From the NCBI GenBank assembly GCA_015501585.1, contig JADNRY010000038.1:62001-126000 (forward strand): a stretch of 64,000 bases of DNA. Reading direction: 5' to 3'. This stretch comes from Rhodocollybia butyracea (taxonomy: Eukaryota > Basidiomycota > Agaricomycetes > Agaricales > Omphalotaceae). The translations under genes and the position numbers were made by a program. Numbering within the stretch: the stretch's first letter is position 1; every line of letters begins with the position of its first letter. This document shows, one piece after another, positions 1 through 13,068 of this stretch. The notes beneath the pieces are model-generated. The model worked only from the letters and a program-made list of their open reading frames with translations, ran no database searches and had not been told where the DNA came from.

Positions 1-746
1 CTGCAAATCTCTCTCCTCGGCTGTTATCTGGTCCTGTGCCATTGACTTTTTACTTTCCTCGATCGCCCTCCGCAGGTCATCTTCATCACGGTTTGATCTC
101 CCAGGCCGGGAATCCAAAGTACCCCGTCGTCGGGAGTTCTCGTCACCAGGCTCATCATTATCCTCGCCAGCAGCACCACGAACCATTCGGTCACGCATAC
201 TTGCTCTCGCACGCCGTTCCTGTCGAAGTCGCGAGTCATCTTGCAGTAGATTCGTGATGTCTTTAGCCTTTTGACGGACATTGGCTCCCTGATCTTTGCC
301 ATCTTCGTCGACGTACTGGAATTCCTTGAGCGTTTTGATCACATATACGTTGTCTCGGAAATAGATGACAACGTTCTCAGAGCCTTGATGAAGGCAGTAA
401 TCGAGAACAGTCAAGCTCTAAGGACGCTAAAGCATTTGTGGCGGAGGATAACAGTGGGGCCGTACCTTGAAAACATGTCTCCAGTTCTTTCCCTTGTCAT
501 TCAAACGCTTGTCCAGCATCTCCATGATCTCTACAAAATCTCCCCTACAAAACTTTAGCGATCTCCAGTACGAACCTACGCGAGTGCTCACTGATTATAG
601 GTCAACTGTGCAATTTCGTTCATCTGGGTTCCAGAAGGACCCCACGGATCGTTAGACGTGGCATCTCGAACCTTGGCCTGCGTATCTGAGTAACCCTTGG
701 TGTAGTTTTTCGTAACTCGGATGACCTGCTTTCCAAGATGTTGCAT
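1..746 (-). CDS. Epsin-like ENTH-domain endocytic adaptor, 3' truncated by the window edge
   Basis: Epsins bind PtdIns(4,5)P2 through an N-terminal ENTH domain and recruit clathrin and ubiquitinated cargo at the plasma membrane. The start at 746 gives MQHLGKQVIRVTKNYTKGYS, followed by the ENTH signature VRDATSNDPWGPSGTQM. Introns near 600-553 and 469-425 join KRLNDKGKNWRHVFK to SLTVLDYCLHQGSENV and then EFQYVDEDGKDQGANVRQKA, which is collinear with ENTH domains of Ent1/Ent2 and human epsin. After a charged Arg-rich linker, DDLRRAIEES fits a ubiquitin-interacting motif. The reading frame is still open at base 1, so the C-terminal NPF and clathrin-box region lies outside the window. It lies 156 bp downstream of, and on the same strand as, the oxygenase gene. 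The family is seen in the sequence; endocytic function is inferred from the family. Confidence 0.93.
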
Positions 747-902
747 GGTACGATGAGAAAGACGCAGCAGCAAGATCACTGATGAGCAAATCCAGTGCTC
801 ATCCTTATTGGGCAAGAGAAATTCAAAATTGTTCAGTTGATTACAATTATTTAGTGACCTAATATACAAATAATTTACCTATCCTACGCTATGTACTACT
901 TT

Positions 903-3900
903 TTACTCAAACTGGACACACTGGTAAGCACGCCGCCATTCTTCTGAGTCAAGATCCACGTACCGAAACGATAAGCGAAGTGGGGAAAGGCGTTAGCCCC
1001 CCAACAGCATCAACATAAACCTGCTCAGGCGCTCCACGAAGATGTTGAGTGAAGCGTGTAAAGGTTCCAGATGCTCCGGGACCACGTTGAAGATTGGGTA
1101 AACTAAGGATTTCACCAAGGACTGCGGGAGTAATCTTTTCGAAAATGTCGGCAGAAAGCAAGCTGAACAAGGTATTAGTACAGCGGAGAAGTCGAGTTTC
1201 AAGTGTTTACCCATATTCGCCGAGACTGACTAAACCAGCCTTGTCTTTCGGTCGGTTTTCCTGCATCAACGATCAGCCAAGTAGGTAAGCAGAAGTAGAA
1301 AAACATGACTTGCATTGGCTTCAATAACACTAACAAAGACACTTTCGCCAGCCTCGAATTGCTTGGTGCTTCCTGGTAAGACTGTACCCCTGGCGGCAGT
1401 ACGCTGTGCGCCGGAAATTGGAGGGTCAGCAACTGAGCAGCTATCAGTACTCAACTGTAACTCCAAATCATCTCGACTCACCTAAAGCGATCCTGACCAT
1501 TTCCATCACCTGCTGAGTTTTGCCCTCTTTGACGTAGGTAACAAGCTCTTCCCGTTGCTGTTGTGGGGCGTCGAGATAATAGTTGACAATATGCGCAATG
1601 CTTTGTGACCAGTGCGCTGCTGTTGGTACCACTGCACAAAACAAAGCTGCGGCAAGTTCGTCGGAACTCATCTTACCGCGTTTGTCGTGCAATGTTTCTA
1701 GGAAGATGGGCTTTCGAGAAGAGGCATGTCTTGCTAAATTTAAATGGCTAATCGTGTTGGAAACCTGCGCGAAATGCAATTAGTTGCCGCCGATTGAAGA
1801 GATAGATTGACACTCACAAAATTTGATCCACTTTCGAGATGAGATTTTACGATGCGCATAAATTCTTGGAAAAACCGCACTGAACTTTCACGCAACTCCC
1901 AGTCATTGGCCGGGTTCCAGTCCAGGAAAACGTAGCAGCAGACATCGCGTAATTCCTCAACGTACTTGCTCTCGGGGAGTTGTTCGGTAGGCGTGATACC
2001 AGCCAAGGACTCGCAGATCCAACGAACTGGAAGTATATTGATCACGTCGTTCACAATATCCACATATCTCAAGCTCGATCCGACGTGGTTTATGGTTTTC
2101 TCTTGGATCAGCTGCTTTGTGGTCTGAGCGAGGAATTTAGGCCAACTATCGGAGGAAGCTTGCAAAACGCGGTTAATCTATTGGCAACAATACGATCAGA
2201 ACCAATGCGGCATGTTTGTAACAATACTCACCAGAGTCATATCAGGAAGCTTGCAGTGGTTTAGACCATCAACAACGATACCGAGCTTTGCTTCATGGCC
2301 GGACTTCCAAACCTCGTGCGTATTCAAAACCTGCACTGCTCCCTCGTAGGCGTCAATAACCACAGACTCTCCTGTTTGAACGCCTATGGGAATTGGTGGC
2401 CTCGTCCAGATATACCGATCAGCGATACCCTTTGCCTGCATTTTCTCTTGCATGTACTTGGGATCGAGGAATGGGAAGTGTGCATATGCAGATCTAGCAG
2501 GGTAATAAGCAGGGAAGTGACGGAATAACAGTTTCGTGAGCATTCCCCCGTATGATCCGTCAGGCGCTGTAGGGTATTGGCAGTCAGCAAAGCCCCAGGT
2601 CGTGAGATTGAAGGCTATGGATGCATGAAATCAACAAGATGAAACCAGGTAATGACGAACTGGCTCACGAGTAAAGTCTACGGTCAAGAATCTGTCACCT
2701 CGAGAAAGGCAGACAGCGTCAGCAAGAATCGCGCGAGAAATGGTGTAACCCGGACACAAGCCAGCGCCAGGAGCTGGGGCTTTCGCTTGTTCAGCTTGCA
2801 TTCCAACATGAAGCTCAAGATTGTCGATGTTTTTGTAAAGAGCCTCCGCTGCTTTCTAAAAATCGAATGATCAGCCAAGCCCATCATAAATCATAAATAC
2901 TAACCGCCACTGAGTCATCGTCATTCCATTCCTTGAAATTCTTATATGGCTTCAATCCAATGAACTTTCTAAATTCATTCAGCTATAGTCGGCAAGATTA
3001 GTTGTGAGTCATCAAGCAACTAAGTCACATACCGAGCAAGCACCCCAGCCTCTTGCCTGTTCAATACCGAGGATTTCAATTACTCGGAGAACATCTGGGA
3101 TACCTCGTGCACGGAAGGCTCCAGCTCGATATGATGTGGAATCTTGCAGGAGTCTGGCAATATCTGCGTCAGAGAAACGGCCGTTGGCATCTCGCTTGAG
3201 ACTAGAAGAGCTTGTAAGTTTTAAAATATGACTATTCAAGCAGAAAGCCGAACCCGTCAAAAGTCCACGTTTGTACGTTGCCTTGGCCTCGCAAAGCGGG
3301 TCCAGCTGCAGCAAAGAATTGTGCGGGAGTAAGCTAAATAATTCGTAAGTACACGCGCTACCATCAAAAAGTCAGAAAAATCACTTGATCGAACGGAATC
3401 TCCTTTCCAAGTGACTTCTTCACCGTCTCCTTGAACATTTTATCCGTCCATGCCTTGTCTTGTCTACTGAGAGTGGCATGCCATCGGTAGAGCAGGTTGA
3501 ACTCTAAGGAGACTACGTTCCCTTCTCCACGAGGTGCAAATTCGTGACTCAAACGGCGCATTTCCTCCAGAGTATCGAGACGCCAACTAAGGCCATCTCG
3601 TGCAAGACCAAGAATAGCACCGACATAGTCACCCAATATCACTTTCATGAAGAACCCGCAGTTGACAAGCCTCGCGCGGTGGAAAATTTCATCATCCTGA
3701 GCTTGAAGAGTCGTCAACGCCTTTTTTTTGTCGGCATCAGAGGTCGCGTTCTCGAAAACCGCTTGCAGTGTGGCGGGGTCTCGGTAAGTTCCCCACTCGT
3801 TGATTTCCAAGATTCGTTGGGCAACAAACTAAAATGAGATTAGCTGAGTAATGCAAGAAAACAAGACGGTACCGTACATTATGATTCCGAGAAAACAGGA

Positions 3901-4999
3901 TTAAAAGCGCACAAGTAGCGGGCACCATGAGTAGGAGACGGCTATCAGCGAAAACATCTTCGTATAATCTACCGGTACCTTCGGGTCTCCCTTGACTGTC
4001 CTTTCTTCGGACACTTTGCACCTCAGCATCGCTGCTACCGTAGAGAACGCTCAGATCGAGGTACGAAGAGGCATTGTTGATTGTAGGATTTCGACTATTA
4101 GTATTGAAAATGGAGTGAATGATGAGATCAGCAAGTGCGAAGAATAAGCTTGATATTCCTCCAGGATGAGGAGTAAATCCATCAGATTCTTCACCGTGGC
4201 CTTCTGCTTTTGCAGGTCGCTTCAAGAGGGTGTCGAAGACAAGACCAGGATCCGGAAGATTTCTGAGGTTCGTCTGCTGTGAACCGGGGACGGAACGCGC
4301 GTAAGGAGTACCCGCTTGACCCATTGTTGGTATCAGAGGGTTGTAATTACTTCCATCCGCAGAGCGATAAGCGTATTTAATATAGGTGTTGGGGTCATTA
4401 GAAGTTGGGACTTGAGCCGAAGGGACACTGGGCTTGGGAGAAAGAGCAAGATAGCCACTTGGAGGGCGCGGGAGGTCCTTGTACACTGTATACTTTTCTT
4501 AGCATTGATCTCGATAAGCGACGCCAATATTCTCACAAAAATCGATTGTCAAATGCTCCAATTCCGCGGCGATTTTTTGGTACGCAGGAGGTGAAGAGGG
4601 ATCTCCGAGCTCTGCCATGATTGTGAGCAAATCTTCGAGCTGTTCTCGAGTAAGTAAGTCATTCAAGGCGATTGTAGCTCTCTCACCAAAAATAAACGGT
4701 CATTGATGCTATCTGGGTGTTCTGCTGCATCGATGAGGGCCGCCTATACGAGTAAAGATTAGCCCCGGTGCATCTGCACGGCGACATTGACATACCCTGC
4801 TCGCGATTGTCTTTCCAATTGGGGCGATAAGTTCACTAGCTTTGCGGTGGAGAACTTCGAAAGAAGTCATTTTAGGACTAAGACGTGTAAAACGGCGTAT
4901 AACGCGAGGATAAGCTGCGACTAGAGCGAGGAAGATGAAAGTGGAAAGTAAAGGCAAGGTGGGAATCTGAGGCAGACGCGAAACTCGAAATTTAAACAT
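903..4999 (-). CDS. Psi-producing oxygenase (Ppo), fatty-acid heme dioxygenase fused to a P450-like domain
   Basis: Ppo proteins oxygenate linoleate or oleate to oxylipins that influence fungal sporulation. The start MFKFRVSRLPQIPTLPLL is followed by a hydrophobic stretch. The peroxidase-type domain shows DPGLVFDTLLKRP, ALADLIIHSIFNTN (distal His), SSYLDLSVLYG, PATCALLILFSRNHN and EFNLLYRWHATLS, whose Tyr-Arg-Trp-His carries the radical Tyr and proximal His. A P450-like half follows, with ELRDVCCYVFLDWNPANDW and EILSLPNLQRGPGASGTF. The usual heme-thiolate loop (GxHxCxG) reads LGEYGLLSADIFE after splicing, with no Cys, so diol synthase activity is doubtful. This resembles the known Cys-less P450 half of PpoC-type 10R-dioxygenases. 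The C-terminus is either a stop at 949-951 or, if a 43-nt intron is removed, CVQFE with a stop at 903-905. About ten introns; exact edges not all fixed. Confidence 0.92.
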
Positions 5000-5583
5000 C
5001 TTTTGGGCAGGTTATTAATTACCCCCATCTATATATGCTATACTTTTACTGTCAGACTCAGTGCTATGCGGACTGATGGTGAATTGAAGAACTGTCAACG
5101 TATTGCATCCAAACAAACTAAGTTCATGTATTCCCATCGCATTCGAAAAATCACCGATATGAATCCGACAAGTCGTTCAGGTTCGAGAACAGTTCCTGGC
5201 CATGCAACCATATCGAAATCGCAAAAGGCTCTCGGAGAATGGATAGAACCGATATCTACGTGTGGCTCTGGCTAGATAACTACGCGCGAAACCAGCCACT
5301 GAATCCGTACTCGAAAATCACCGCCGGAGTGGCGCCACCTAGTATGAAGGAGAAACCAGCCCTCGTTTCAGATACATGGATACATGGTACTCTTTTATAC
5401 ATCAGCTGATGTAGAGAAATGGAGAACCGCCCTTCATAGAAAACATCCAACGTCACGAAGATCATCTACAACCCAAGAATATGTAATCCCATCTTATGGA
5501 ACAGCCTATCATTATGTGGGTGTTCACCACCATCAAACCACCAGTAAAGAGAGCGCTTACCTCCGATATCAGATACTCGCTCC
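5000..5583. other. Intergenic region, probable promoter of the Ppo gene
   Basis: This 584-bp gap separates the Ppo start codon from the 3' end of the RNA-binding protein gene, so it should hold the Ppo promoter. No coding family, repeat or RNA gene was recognised. An AT-rich ATATATGCTATAC stretch lies about 30 bp upstream of the Ppo start. Confidence 0.5.
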
Positions 5584-6777
5584 TCACGGGGCATCTGTGT
5601 CCACATGACGATCTTCTTGTATGACAGGTGGATCATCAGTAGCAGACGGAGAAGGGTTTGGACTCCGTTTCTTCACAATTTTCACTCCCAGCAAACACTT
5701 GCTTCGTTTAGACTGATCCTGCGCGCCAGAACTAGGCGCTAGCTTTAGCTTTTTTGCGGGAGGCTCAGAGCCAGACAGCGGAGTATGGCTTGAAGAAATA
5801 AACGAGGGGGATCCCGCTGGGCGAGTGTGAAGTTGTTTGGACACAGATGCTCGCTGTGACTGTGAAGCAGGTATCTGCGGTGGTGGTTTGAGGGGAAGCG
5901 AATGATGACTTGGAAGACTCGAGGCTGGGAGTGTCGAAGTACCGGGTTCTGCATTGATCTGCGGCTTGGAGGCTTCCAGTTCTCGAAGTTTTGCTTCCAT
6001 CAATGCTATCTTGTCAGATGTTCTAGTGATACGAATGATTAACAAGAGTTGAAAATTTAGGGTTTGCACTGACCCATCCTTGTGCTTCCCTCCCACATTG
6101 CTCTTGAGTATACTCAGCGTCGTAGGACGCCCAGTCTCCATCATCGTCTTCCGCTGCCTACTAACACCCCCATCAATATCGGGAGGAGCCTGATGTGCAT
6201 GAGTTACAATGAGTTTCCGGCCGTGGAGTACCTTTCCATTGGCGGAGCTCAAGGCTTTCTGTGCTTCCTATTGAAAAAAACGGTCAGGTACAAGGCTCTG
6301 TCTAGACACAGTGCAACACCCCGAGTGGAGATTAGGTTGTATGTTCGTGATAAGATTCAATAAAAATAACCCGGGGTGAGCATTGCGTTGGACAAGTGAA
6401 ACAACAACAGACTTACGTCGTAAGTTCCATATTCGAGAAATGCATAACCTCGAGGCTTTCCTTTCAAAGCTCCCGACTTGTGAAAGAGGAAATCGAGTTT
6501 GGTGACCTTGCCAAACTTTGCGAAGATTTGAAGAAGTGTATATCTACATAGTCTTATTAGATGTAATTGTTTTTTAAAATGGAAAAGCAGCCTACTCGTC
6601 GACAGAAGGATGCAAGTTTCCGATGAACAGGCGGTCCTTGAGTAGTTGTCGAGAAGATGAAGAACTCGAAGGAACAGGGGAAACATGAGTATTTGTCGGA
6701 AAAGAAAGCAGTTCGGATACTTCAGGCGTTGTAAGCAGTTCAGGAGATGTTAAATTTACATCGTCGTCGTTGGCCAT
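5584..6777 (-). CDS. RBM18-like RNA-binding protein with one RRM
   Basis: A single N-terminal RRM carries RNP2 (DRLFIGNLHP) and RNP1 (KPRGYAFLEY). The segment FGKVTKLDFLFHKSGALKGK closely resembles animal RBM18 (probable RNA-binding protein 18), and the domain ends with NGKVLHGRKLIVTHAH. The start at 6777 reads MANDDDVNLTSPELL. Introns lie near 6597-6541, 6415-6270 and 6075-6030. The C-terminal half is Ser/Pro/Lys-rich low complexity with basic clusters (AKKLKLAPSS, VKIVKKRSPN) that could serve as nuclear localisation signals. Molecular function beyond RNA binding is unknown for the family. It is divergent from the coatomer delta gene, with only 76 bp between start codons. Confidence 0.85.
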
Positions 6778-6853
6778 GATGATCTTGAGGAAATTACCTA
6801 ATATTATTAATTATTATTGCTTCAACTTGACACGTCCATCTTTTTGCTTCAAA
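6778..6853. promoter_or_regulatory. Compact bidirectional promoter, RBM18-like / coatomer delta
   Basis: Only 76 bp separate the two start codons at 6777 (minus) and 6854 (plus), so both genes must share upstream DNA or have transcription starts inside it. The stretch is AT-rich (TAATATTATTAATTATTATT) without a clear TATA box in canonical position. Promoter function is inferred from geometry. Confidence 0.6.
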
Positions 6854-8750
6854 ATGGTATGTCTACTCAAAAAACAATAGTTAACAGCCTAAGTTTCTTC
6901 TCAGGTTGTTCTCGCAGCATCGATATGCACCAAAGGCGGCAAAGGTACATAATAAACGCCTCACCAGACTAAAAGTCTCAACTTTGTCTTTACAGCTGTA
7001 ATTTCTCGTCAATTTCGCGACATGACGCGCGCTCGTATAGAGTCTCTCCTTGCTTCATTTCCAAAATTAATTCCGACCAACACTCAACACACCACAGTCG
7101 AAACTGCTGATGTTCGCTTCGTATACCAACCGCTTGAAGATCTGTACATCCTCTTGATCACAAACAAAACGTCCAACATTCTGCTGGACATTGATACACT
7201 TCACCTTTTTGCCAGAGTAGTCTCCGATATGTGCAGGACAGCGGACGAACGCGAGATCTTGAGCAAATCGTTCGAGATTCTTGGAGCATTCGATGAAGTT
7301 GTCAGTATGGGATACAGAGAACAGGTCAACCTTATGCAGGTCAGAAATGTGCTAGAAATGGAGAGCCACGAAGAAAAGATTCAAGAGATTATCGCCAGGG
7401 TATGTGGATGCGTTGCTACTTCTCACAGGTCACTAAGCCATTTATAACAGAACAAGGAAGCCGAAGCTAAAGAAGAACTTAAACGCCGTGCCAAACAGCT
7501 GGAAATGCAACGTAGAGAACAGCAGCGCAGAACTGCTAGTGCAGGCGGCGGAAGCAGTTATCTAGGTGGAATGCCCACTGGCTACTCGCCTGTTCCCAAA
7601 TTCGAGGTTCCAGAACCATCACGTATCACAACTTCATCTCCCGCGTTGACTACAACACGAGCTCCCGCATTTAAAGGCTCAGGCATGAAACTCGGTAGCA
7701 AAAAGACCAAACAGGCTGAACTTCTCGACGCGCTCGGAGGTGATGTTCTTGCATCGCCCGCCACGTCTATAGATGTGTCAGCGCCTCCAACTCCTTCCAT
7801 TGTCTCCACTCCCGCAGCGCCTAGATCTAACGAGAGAGGTAGTTTACCAGAAGTTCAAGCCGAAGCGTAGGTATCTTTTTTCCGCCATACATCGAATACA
7901 CTAACCTCATCATCAGTATTCATGTCGCCATTAAAGAGCAAATATCTCTTTCACTGCTCAGAGACGGCGGTGTTCAGTCAATGGACCTCAAAGGCGACAT
8001 GAATCTTCTCATCTCCGATGCTGACCTAGCGCATATCAAGATCGGTCTTACTCAGCCTTCGACTGATTTCGGAAACAGCTTGCAGTTTAAGCAGCATCCA
8101 AACGTCGCCAAATTTGCCCCTGGCAAAGAACGCGTCGTTGCTTTGAAAGATTCGTCAAGGGCTTTCCCCGTCGGCCAAAGTCTTGCGGTTTTGAGATGGA
8201 AATATACTGGCACGGATGAAAGCAACGTCCCTCTTTCCAGTAAGCAGATGAGCTCTGTATTTGCTTTACCCAGTACTTACTGCCTATAGTCAACTGCTGG
8301 CCTTCGCCTTCCAACGATGGTACTTGTGAAGTTTCCATCGAGTACGAGCTCGAGAATGAAAATATCACCTTCCACGATGTGGTCATCTCTATTCCTTTGC
8401 CGTACGTACTATTTAGATTTAATTCTGGCTGATGCTGAGTTCTTTTCAGTGACGGATCTTACCCTACCGTCTCTTCCCATACTGGCGAATGGTCTTTGAA
8501 CCCCTCATCTCATTCTATCGCTTGGTCGATTCCCATTGTCTCTGCCGATGAGGACACTAAATCCGGTTCACTCATATTTAATGTCGGCGGAGACGACGTT
8601 GATGTATTCTTCCCCATTAACGTCTCCTTTGTTGCACAATGCAGTCTCGCTGGTGTGAATGTGGCGAGTGTTACCAAAACCTCGGGCGAGGGTGTCCCCA
8701 CGTTCTCAGTCGATTCACTGTTGACGGTAGACGAGTACTTGGTAATCTAA
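6854..8750 (+). CDS. RET2: Coatomer subunit delta (COPI)
   Basis: Delta-COP is part of the COPI coat on Golgi-derived retrograde vesicles. The first exon contributes only the ATG (6854-6856). A 48-nt intron (6857-6904) follows, and exon 2 reads VVLAASICTKGGK, which matches the conserved delta-COP N-terminus. The longin-type domain continues with SRQFRDMTRARIESLLASFP and LEDLYILLITNKTSNILLD. A Lys/Glu-rich helix (AEAKEELKRRAKQLEMQRRE) and a Ser/Pro linker lead to the C-terminal mu-homology domain (VAIKEQISLSLLRDGGVQ, MDLKGDMNLLISD, EYELENENITFHDVVISIPL, ending LLTVDEYLVI). The domain order and roughly 530-residue length are normal for the family. The start is decided by the N-terminal match after splicing. 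Confidence 0.96.
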
Positions 8751-8881
8751 GTAACCTCTTCTTACATGTAATTACCTGCCGCGATAATTGAGGATGGTCG
8801 ATTTCCTTATATAATAGAGTTGCTTACAGCTTTGGCTTCGCTGCCGCGTCTTACAAATCTCCTTTATCTCTCTTTACCACA

Positions 8882-10781
8882 ATGAACGATTCTCAGCCTC
8901 TCGAGGATGCTACCGTGCAATCTACATCTGGTGCACCCGATGCCAAAACGCGGCGTTATGACCGTCAACTCCGACTTTGGGCCGCTTCAGGCCAAGCAGC
9001 ACTTGAATCGGCTCGAATTCTGGTCATTCCAGCCTCAGCTACCGCGACCAGTATCCTAAAGAATCTCGTACTACCAGGTCTAGGTCATTTTACGCTAATG
9101 GACGACAAAAAAGTTACTGGAGCAGACGCGGGAAATAACTTCTTCTTAGATGGTCTGAAGAGCGTAGGCAAATCTAGAGCAGAAGAGGGCGTCCAGGGTC
9201 TCAGGGAATTGAACGATGGCGTGGAAGGTGTCGCAGATGTTCGAGATATAAAGCAAGTTCTCAAAAGCAACAAAGAATGGTTAAAAGCGTTTGATGTCGT
9301 CGTTGCTCACAATGTTCATCCCCATATCCTCGATGATCTTGCTGCCGTGCTCTGGCCAGACACACATCTCGTTATAGTGAACAGTGCAGGCTTTTTGGCA
9401 GAGTTCTCGGTTCATTATCAAGAACATCAAAGTAGGTATCACTACCAATGATGTCGGGGGGACATTATTGACGAATTTGTTTCAGTCATCGAATCTCATT
9501 CAGAAACTGCTGCGTCTTTGCGCATCGACAAAGCATTCCCTAGTTTACTTGACTATGCCATGTCACTTCCTCTTGATACTATGGACATCACCGACCATGG
9601 TCATATTCCGTATCCTGTAATTCTCGTCCGTGTCCTGGAAGAATGGCGCCGCGAGCGTGAACAAGGCGCGCTTCATTTCGTTTTACTAGTCATCACCGAC
9701 TCATCTGTTGCTTGTAGTCGTCGGGCCGTCCTCTGGCCTTGGTGCTCCATCTACTTCTACTGAAAAGAAGGCATTCAAACAACGTATCCGCGCTATGATG
9801 CGCAAATTTGATGAAGAAAACTTTGAAGAAGCCGAGGCTCAAGCCTGGAAATGCTGGACAATCACTGGGGTACCTAGTGAAATCCAAGAGTTATTCACCC
9901 TATATTACTCCTCAACTTCATCATCATCGACATTCCCGGCTCTCGTGTCCGCGCTGTTCCAGTTTTCTCAGAACAACCCTGCTTCACCGCTGTATACTTC
10001 TGGTCTTCTCCCTCTCACATCCACGCTGCCAGATATGAAATCTAGCACAGAAGAATACGTCAAATTGCAGAAATTGTATAGGGCACAGTCAGAGAAAGAG
10101 CATAATGTGTTCAAAGAATATCTGGCGAAGGAGAAGGTTACGGTGGATGATCCAACTGTGGATACATTCCTCAAGAATGCCCATGCTTTAAAGGTACTGA
10201 AAGGTCGAGAGTGGAAAGGTATCAATCCAGGATCGAATGAGGTGTTGGGTGAGTTGTCTCCCACACATTTCAACGCGATACTGATTATTCTTGTAGCGAA
10301 CAAACTCTCCATTCAACCTAAAGAAATCGCCACGCATCTGGCGCTCGCTGCAGTTCGCTCATTGAGAGCAAAGGGCGCTCTTCCCTCGCTGGAATTTGAC
10401 TCTGATACCAACGACACAACAATGGCAGATGCTTTGGACAAGGAGAAGATCAAGGAGCTGTTGACCGCGGAAGCCCAGTCATTTTTACCTCTTGGAACTG
10501 AACTTCCAGAGGAAGAGTGGGATGTCGCAAGCGGTGAAATGCGAGTAAAATTCATTAATCTTTTCCTTTTCTTTTTGACAGCATCCTACAGTGCACGGGC
10601 CCCTTCCGCCGATCTTCCTACCACTGCCGCATTCATAGGAGGATTAGTTGCGCAAGAGATCATCAAAATGATTACAAAGCAGTATGTACCTATATCTGCA
10701 GGTAACGCTTCTTCTCCTGCAGATGACCAGCTCGGAGTACTTGTGGTAGACTTGGTTGAAACTTGGACCGGTACTATCTAG
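8882..10781 (+). CDS. ULA1: NEDD8-activating enzyme E1 regulatory subunit (APPBP1/NAE1-like)
   Basis: This subunit pairs with UBA3 to adenylate NEDD8/Rub1, which then modifies cullins. The N-terminus TRRYDRQLRLWAASGQAALE and the half-Rossmann segment LVLPGLGHFTLMDDKKV are diagnostic of the E1-like regulatory subunit. The catalytic Cys domain belongs to the partner, and none is expected here. DYAMSLPLDTMDITDHGHIP and LEEWRRERE match the middle of NAE1. The C-terminus has TAAFIGGLVAQEIIKMITKQ and ends DLVETWTGTI. One intron is clear (about 9431-9485). A second interruption near 9661-9710 needs an intron; no GT donor keeps frame well, whereas a GC...AG intron does. About 590 residues, slightly longer than the human protein. 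It ends 1.5 kb before the next gene. Confidence 0.93.
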
Positions 10782-12251
10782 AGAGATGAGTAGTTTTTTT
10801 TTTTGCAAGTATCGATTGTACAGTTCACTACTGCTACATACTGGAGTCATACTTTCAGCCATATATTCATTGTGTTGGCGGCCTGCCTCATGCCTTGCAG
10901 TTCTGAAGGAATATACTACATCCTCCTGAAGAACAACTGTCCGGAGCCCCTACCTCCCAAAAAATGACATCTACCTGGAGACTTCGCTCTCGCAGCAACC
11001 GTGATATGCACTTCACATAAAAAAGACATCACTGAAGTAATCACAACTAGTCATCCCAGGCGCAAGTGCCCAGAACAATAACAATAGGCTCAGCACCTTG
11101 GTCTGCCATCTATAGGGGCGTCCAGTGTACATCCTACGATCGAACAAATCAATATACCCCTGCCGTACTACACCCGCAGCAGCCAAGACTTACTCTCATC
11201 TGGCTGTAGCCATATGCTCAGGGGGCGCCTAGTAGTGTTTAGTGGGGATCATACCTGCAATGAGGGAATGTGGAAAGTTATACTAATAGTGGAACGAGTT
11301 GCTTATCACGATTCATTGGCGAGAGACTTTATCCTCGCATGCTACTGGAGCTACAAGTTCATAGTTTCATTAGCCGTTGGGCTGCCAATCGTCAGATTTA
11401 TGCTGAACTGAACTGTCAACAAAGCTTCAACGTCAAAAATCTGGAAAGAATTCGCGATGCGCAATCATAGCGGTCGTTCCATCCATCGACGAATGGCACT
11501 CATATGGAAGTCGGGTTATTTGACTTGTGGATGCGCTGTCATCAACGTACTCGGCCAGAGTAGTCCGTCCAGAAGTCTCTAGTAGTGACATCCCTCAGGC
11601 TTTCACTCGTATTCCAGTGATGGTTTTGGACTGTTTAAGCAACGTGTGCCGTTTGGATGAATAGACAGCTGGCGTGGGCTCAGATTGCACGTCACGTTTT
11701 TTCATGTAGTACATTCTCCGTGGTATATTCACCTTATCCCCTCTATTTTCTCCTGCGTTTGCTACTGTTACGAACTCATGATACTCCGCCTTTCCTGCAT
11801 CCACATTAGTAAGTTAATCGGGGCCTGAATCACTTCTATTGAAGTTCTGCACTAGGGATGCGGCTATTGTAGGACCGTTCAAAGAAATGTCCGAGATGGA
11901 TCCAGACTATCGCCTTCATCACCAGACTGAAACTACCAAGAAATGCTAAGACTTCAAGTGGGAACACCTTGGTAGCATTTTGAATGCGATCAACGATCTT
12001 GCACAACTATGAGGAGGAACTCCAAAGGTACTCGAAAATGTGCCTACTTTATTGATGCTCATGTGAGTATTGACGCGCTGGGGTTATGTTGCCAAGATAT
12101 CAACCACTTCCGCTGCTTCCCCCATAACGACTTTGAACTCTCATGCAATTTCAGCGAGCTTGTGTCACTATGATAACGCGAAAGCTTATAAGGAAACGAA
12201 CTTCGAGTTTTTCAATAGTTTGACGCAGCCTTCAAACGACTCAAAGTTACC
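10782..12251. other. 1.47-kb intergenic region
   Basis: No gene, RNA or transposon was recognised. Short open frames are present (for example 11214-11411 plus and 11595-11804 minus) but show no domain or composition signal. The last 70 bp hold the putative promoter of the xylanase gene. Confidence 0.4.
12187..12193 (+). promoter_or_regulatory. TATA-like element of the xylanase gene
   Basis: TATAAGG lies 59 bp upstream of the ATG at 12252. The start has a good Kozak-like context (TTACCATGG). Spacing fits a core promoter; activity is inferred. Confidence 0.5.

Positions 12252-13068
<817 letters not shown>

Noticed and set aside
5160..5215. tRNA-like box B (GGTTCGAGA)
   Set aside because: No matching A box or cloverleaf at the right distance.
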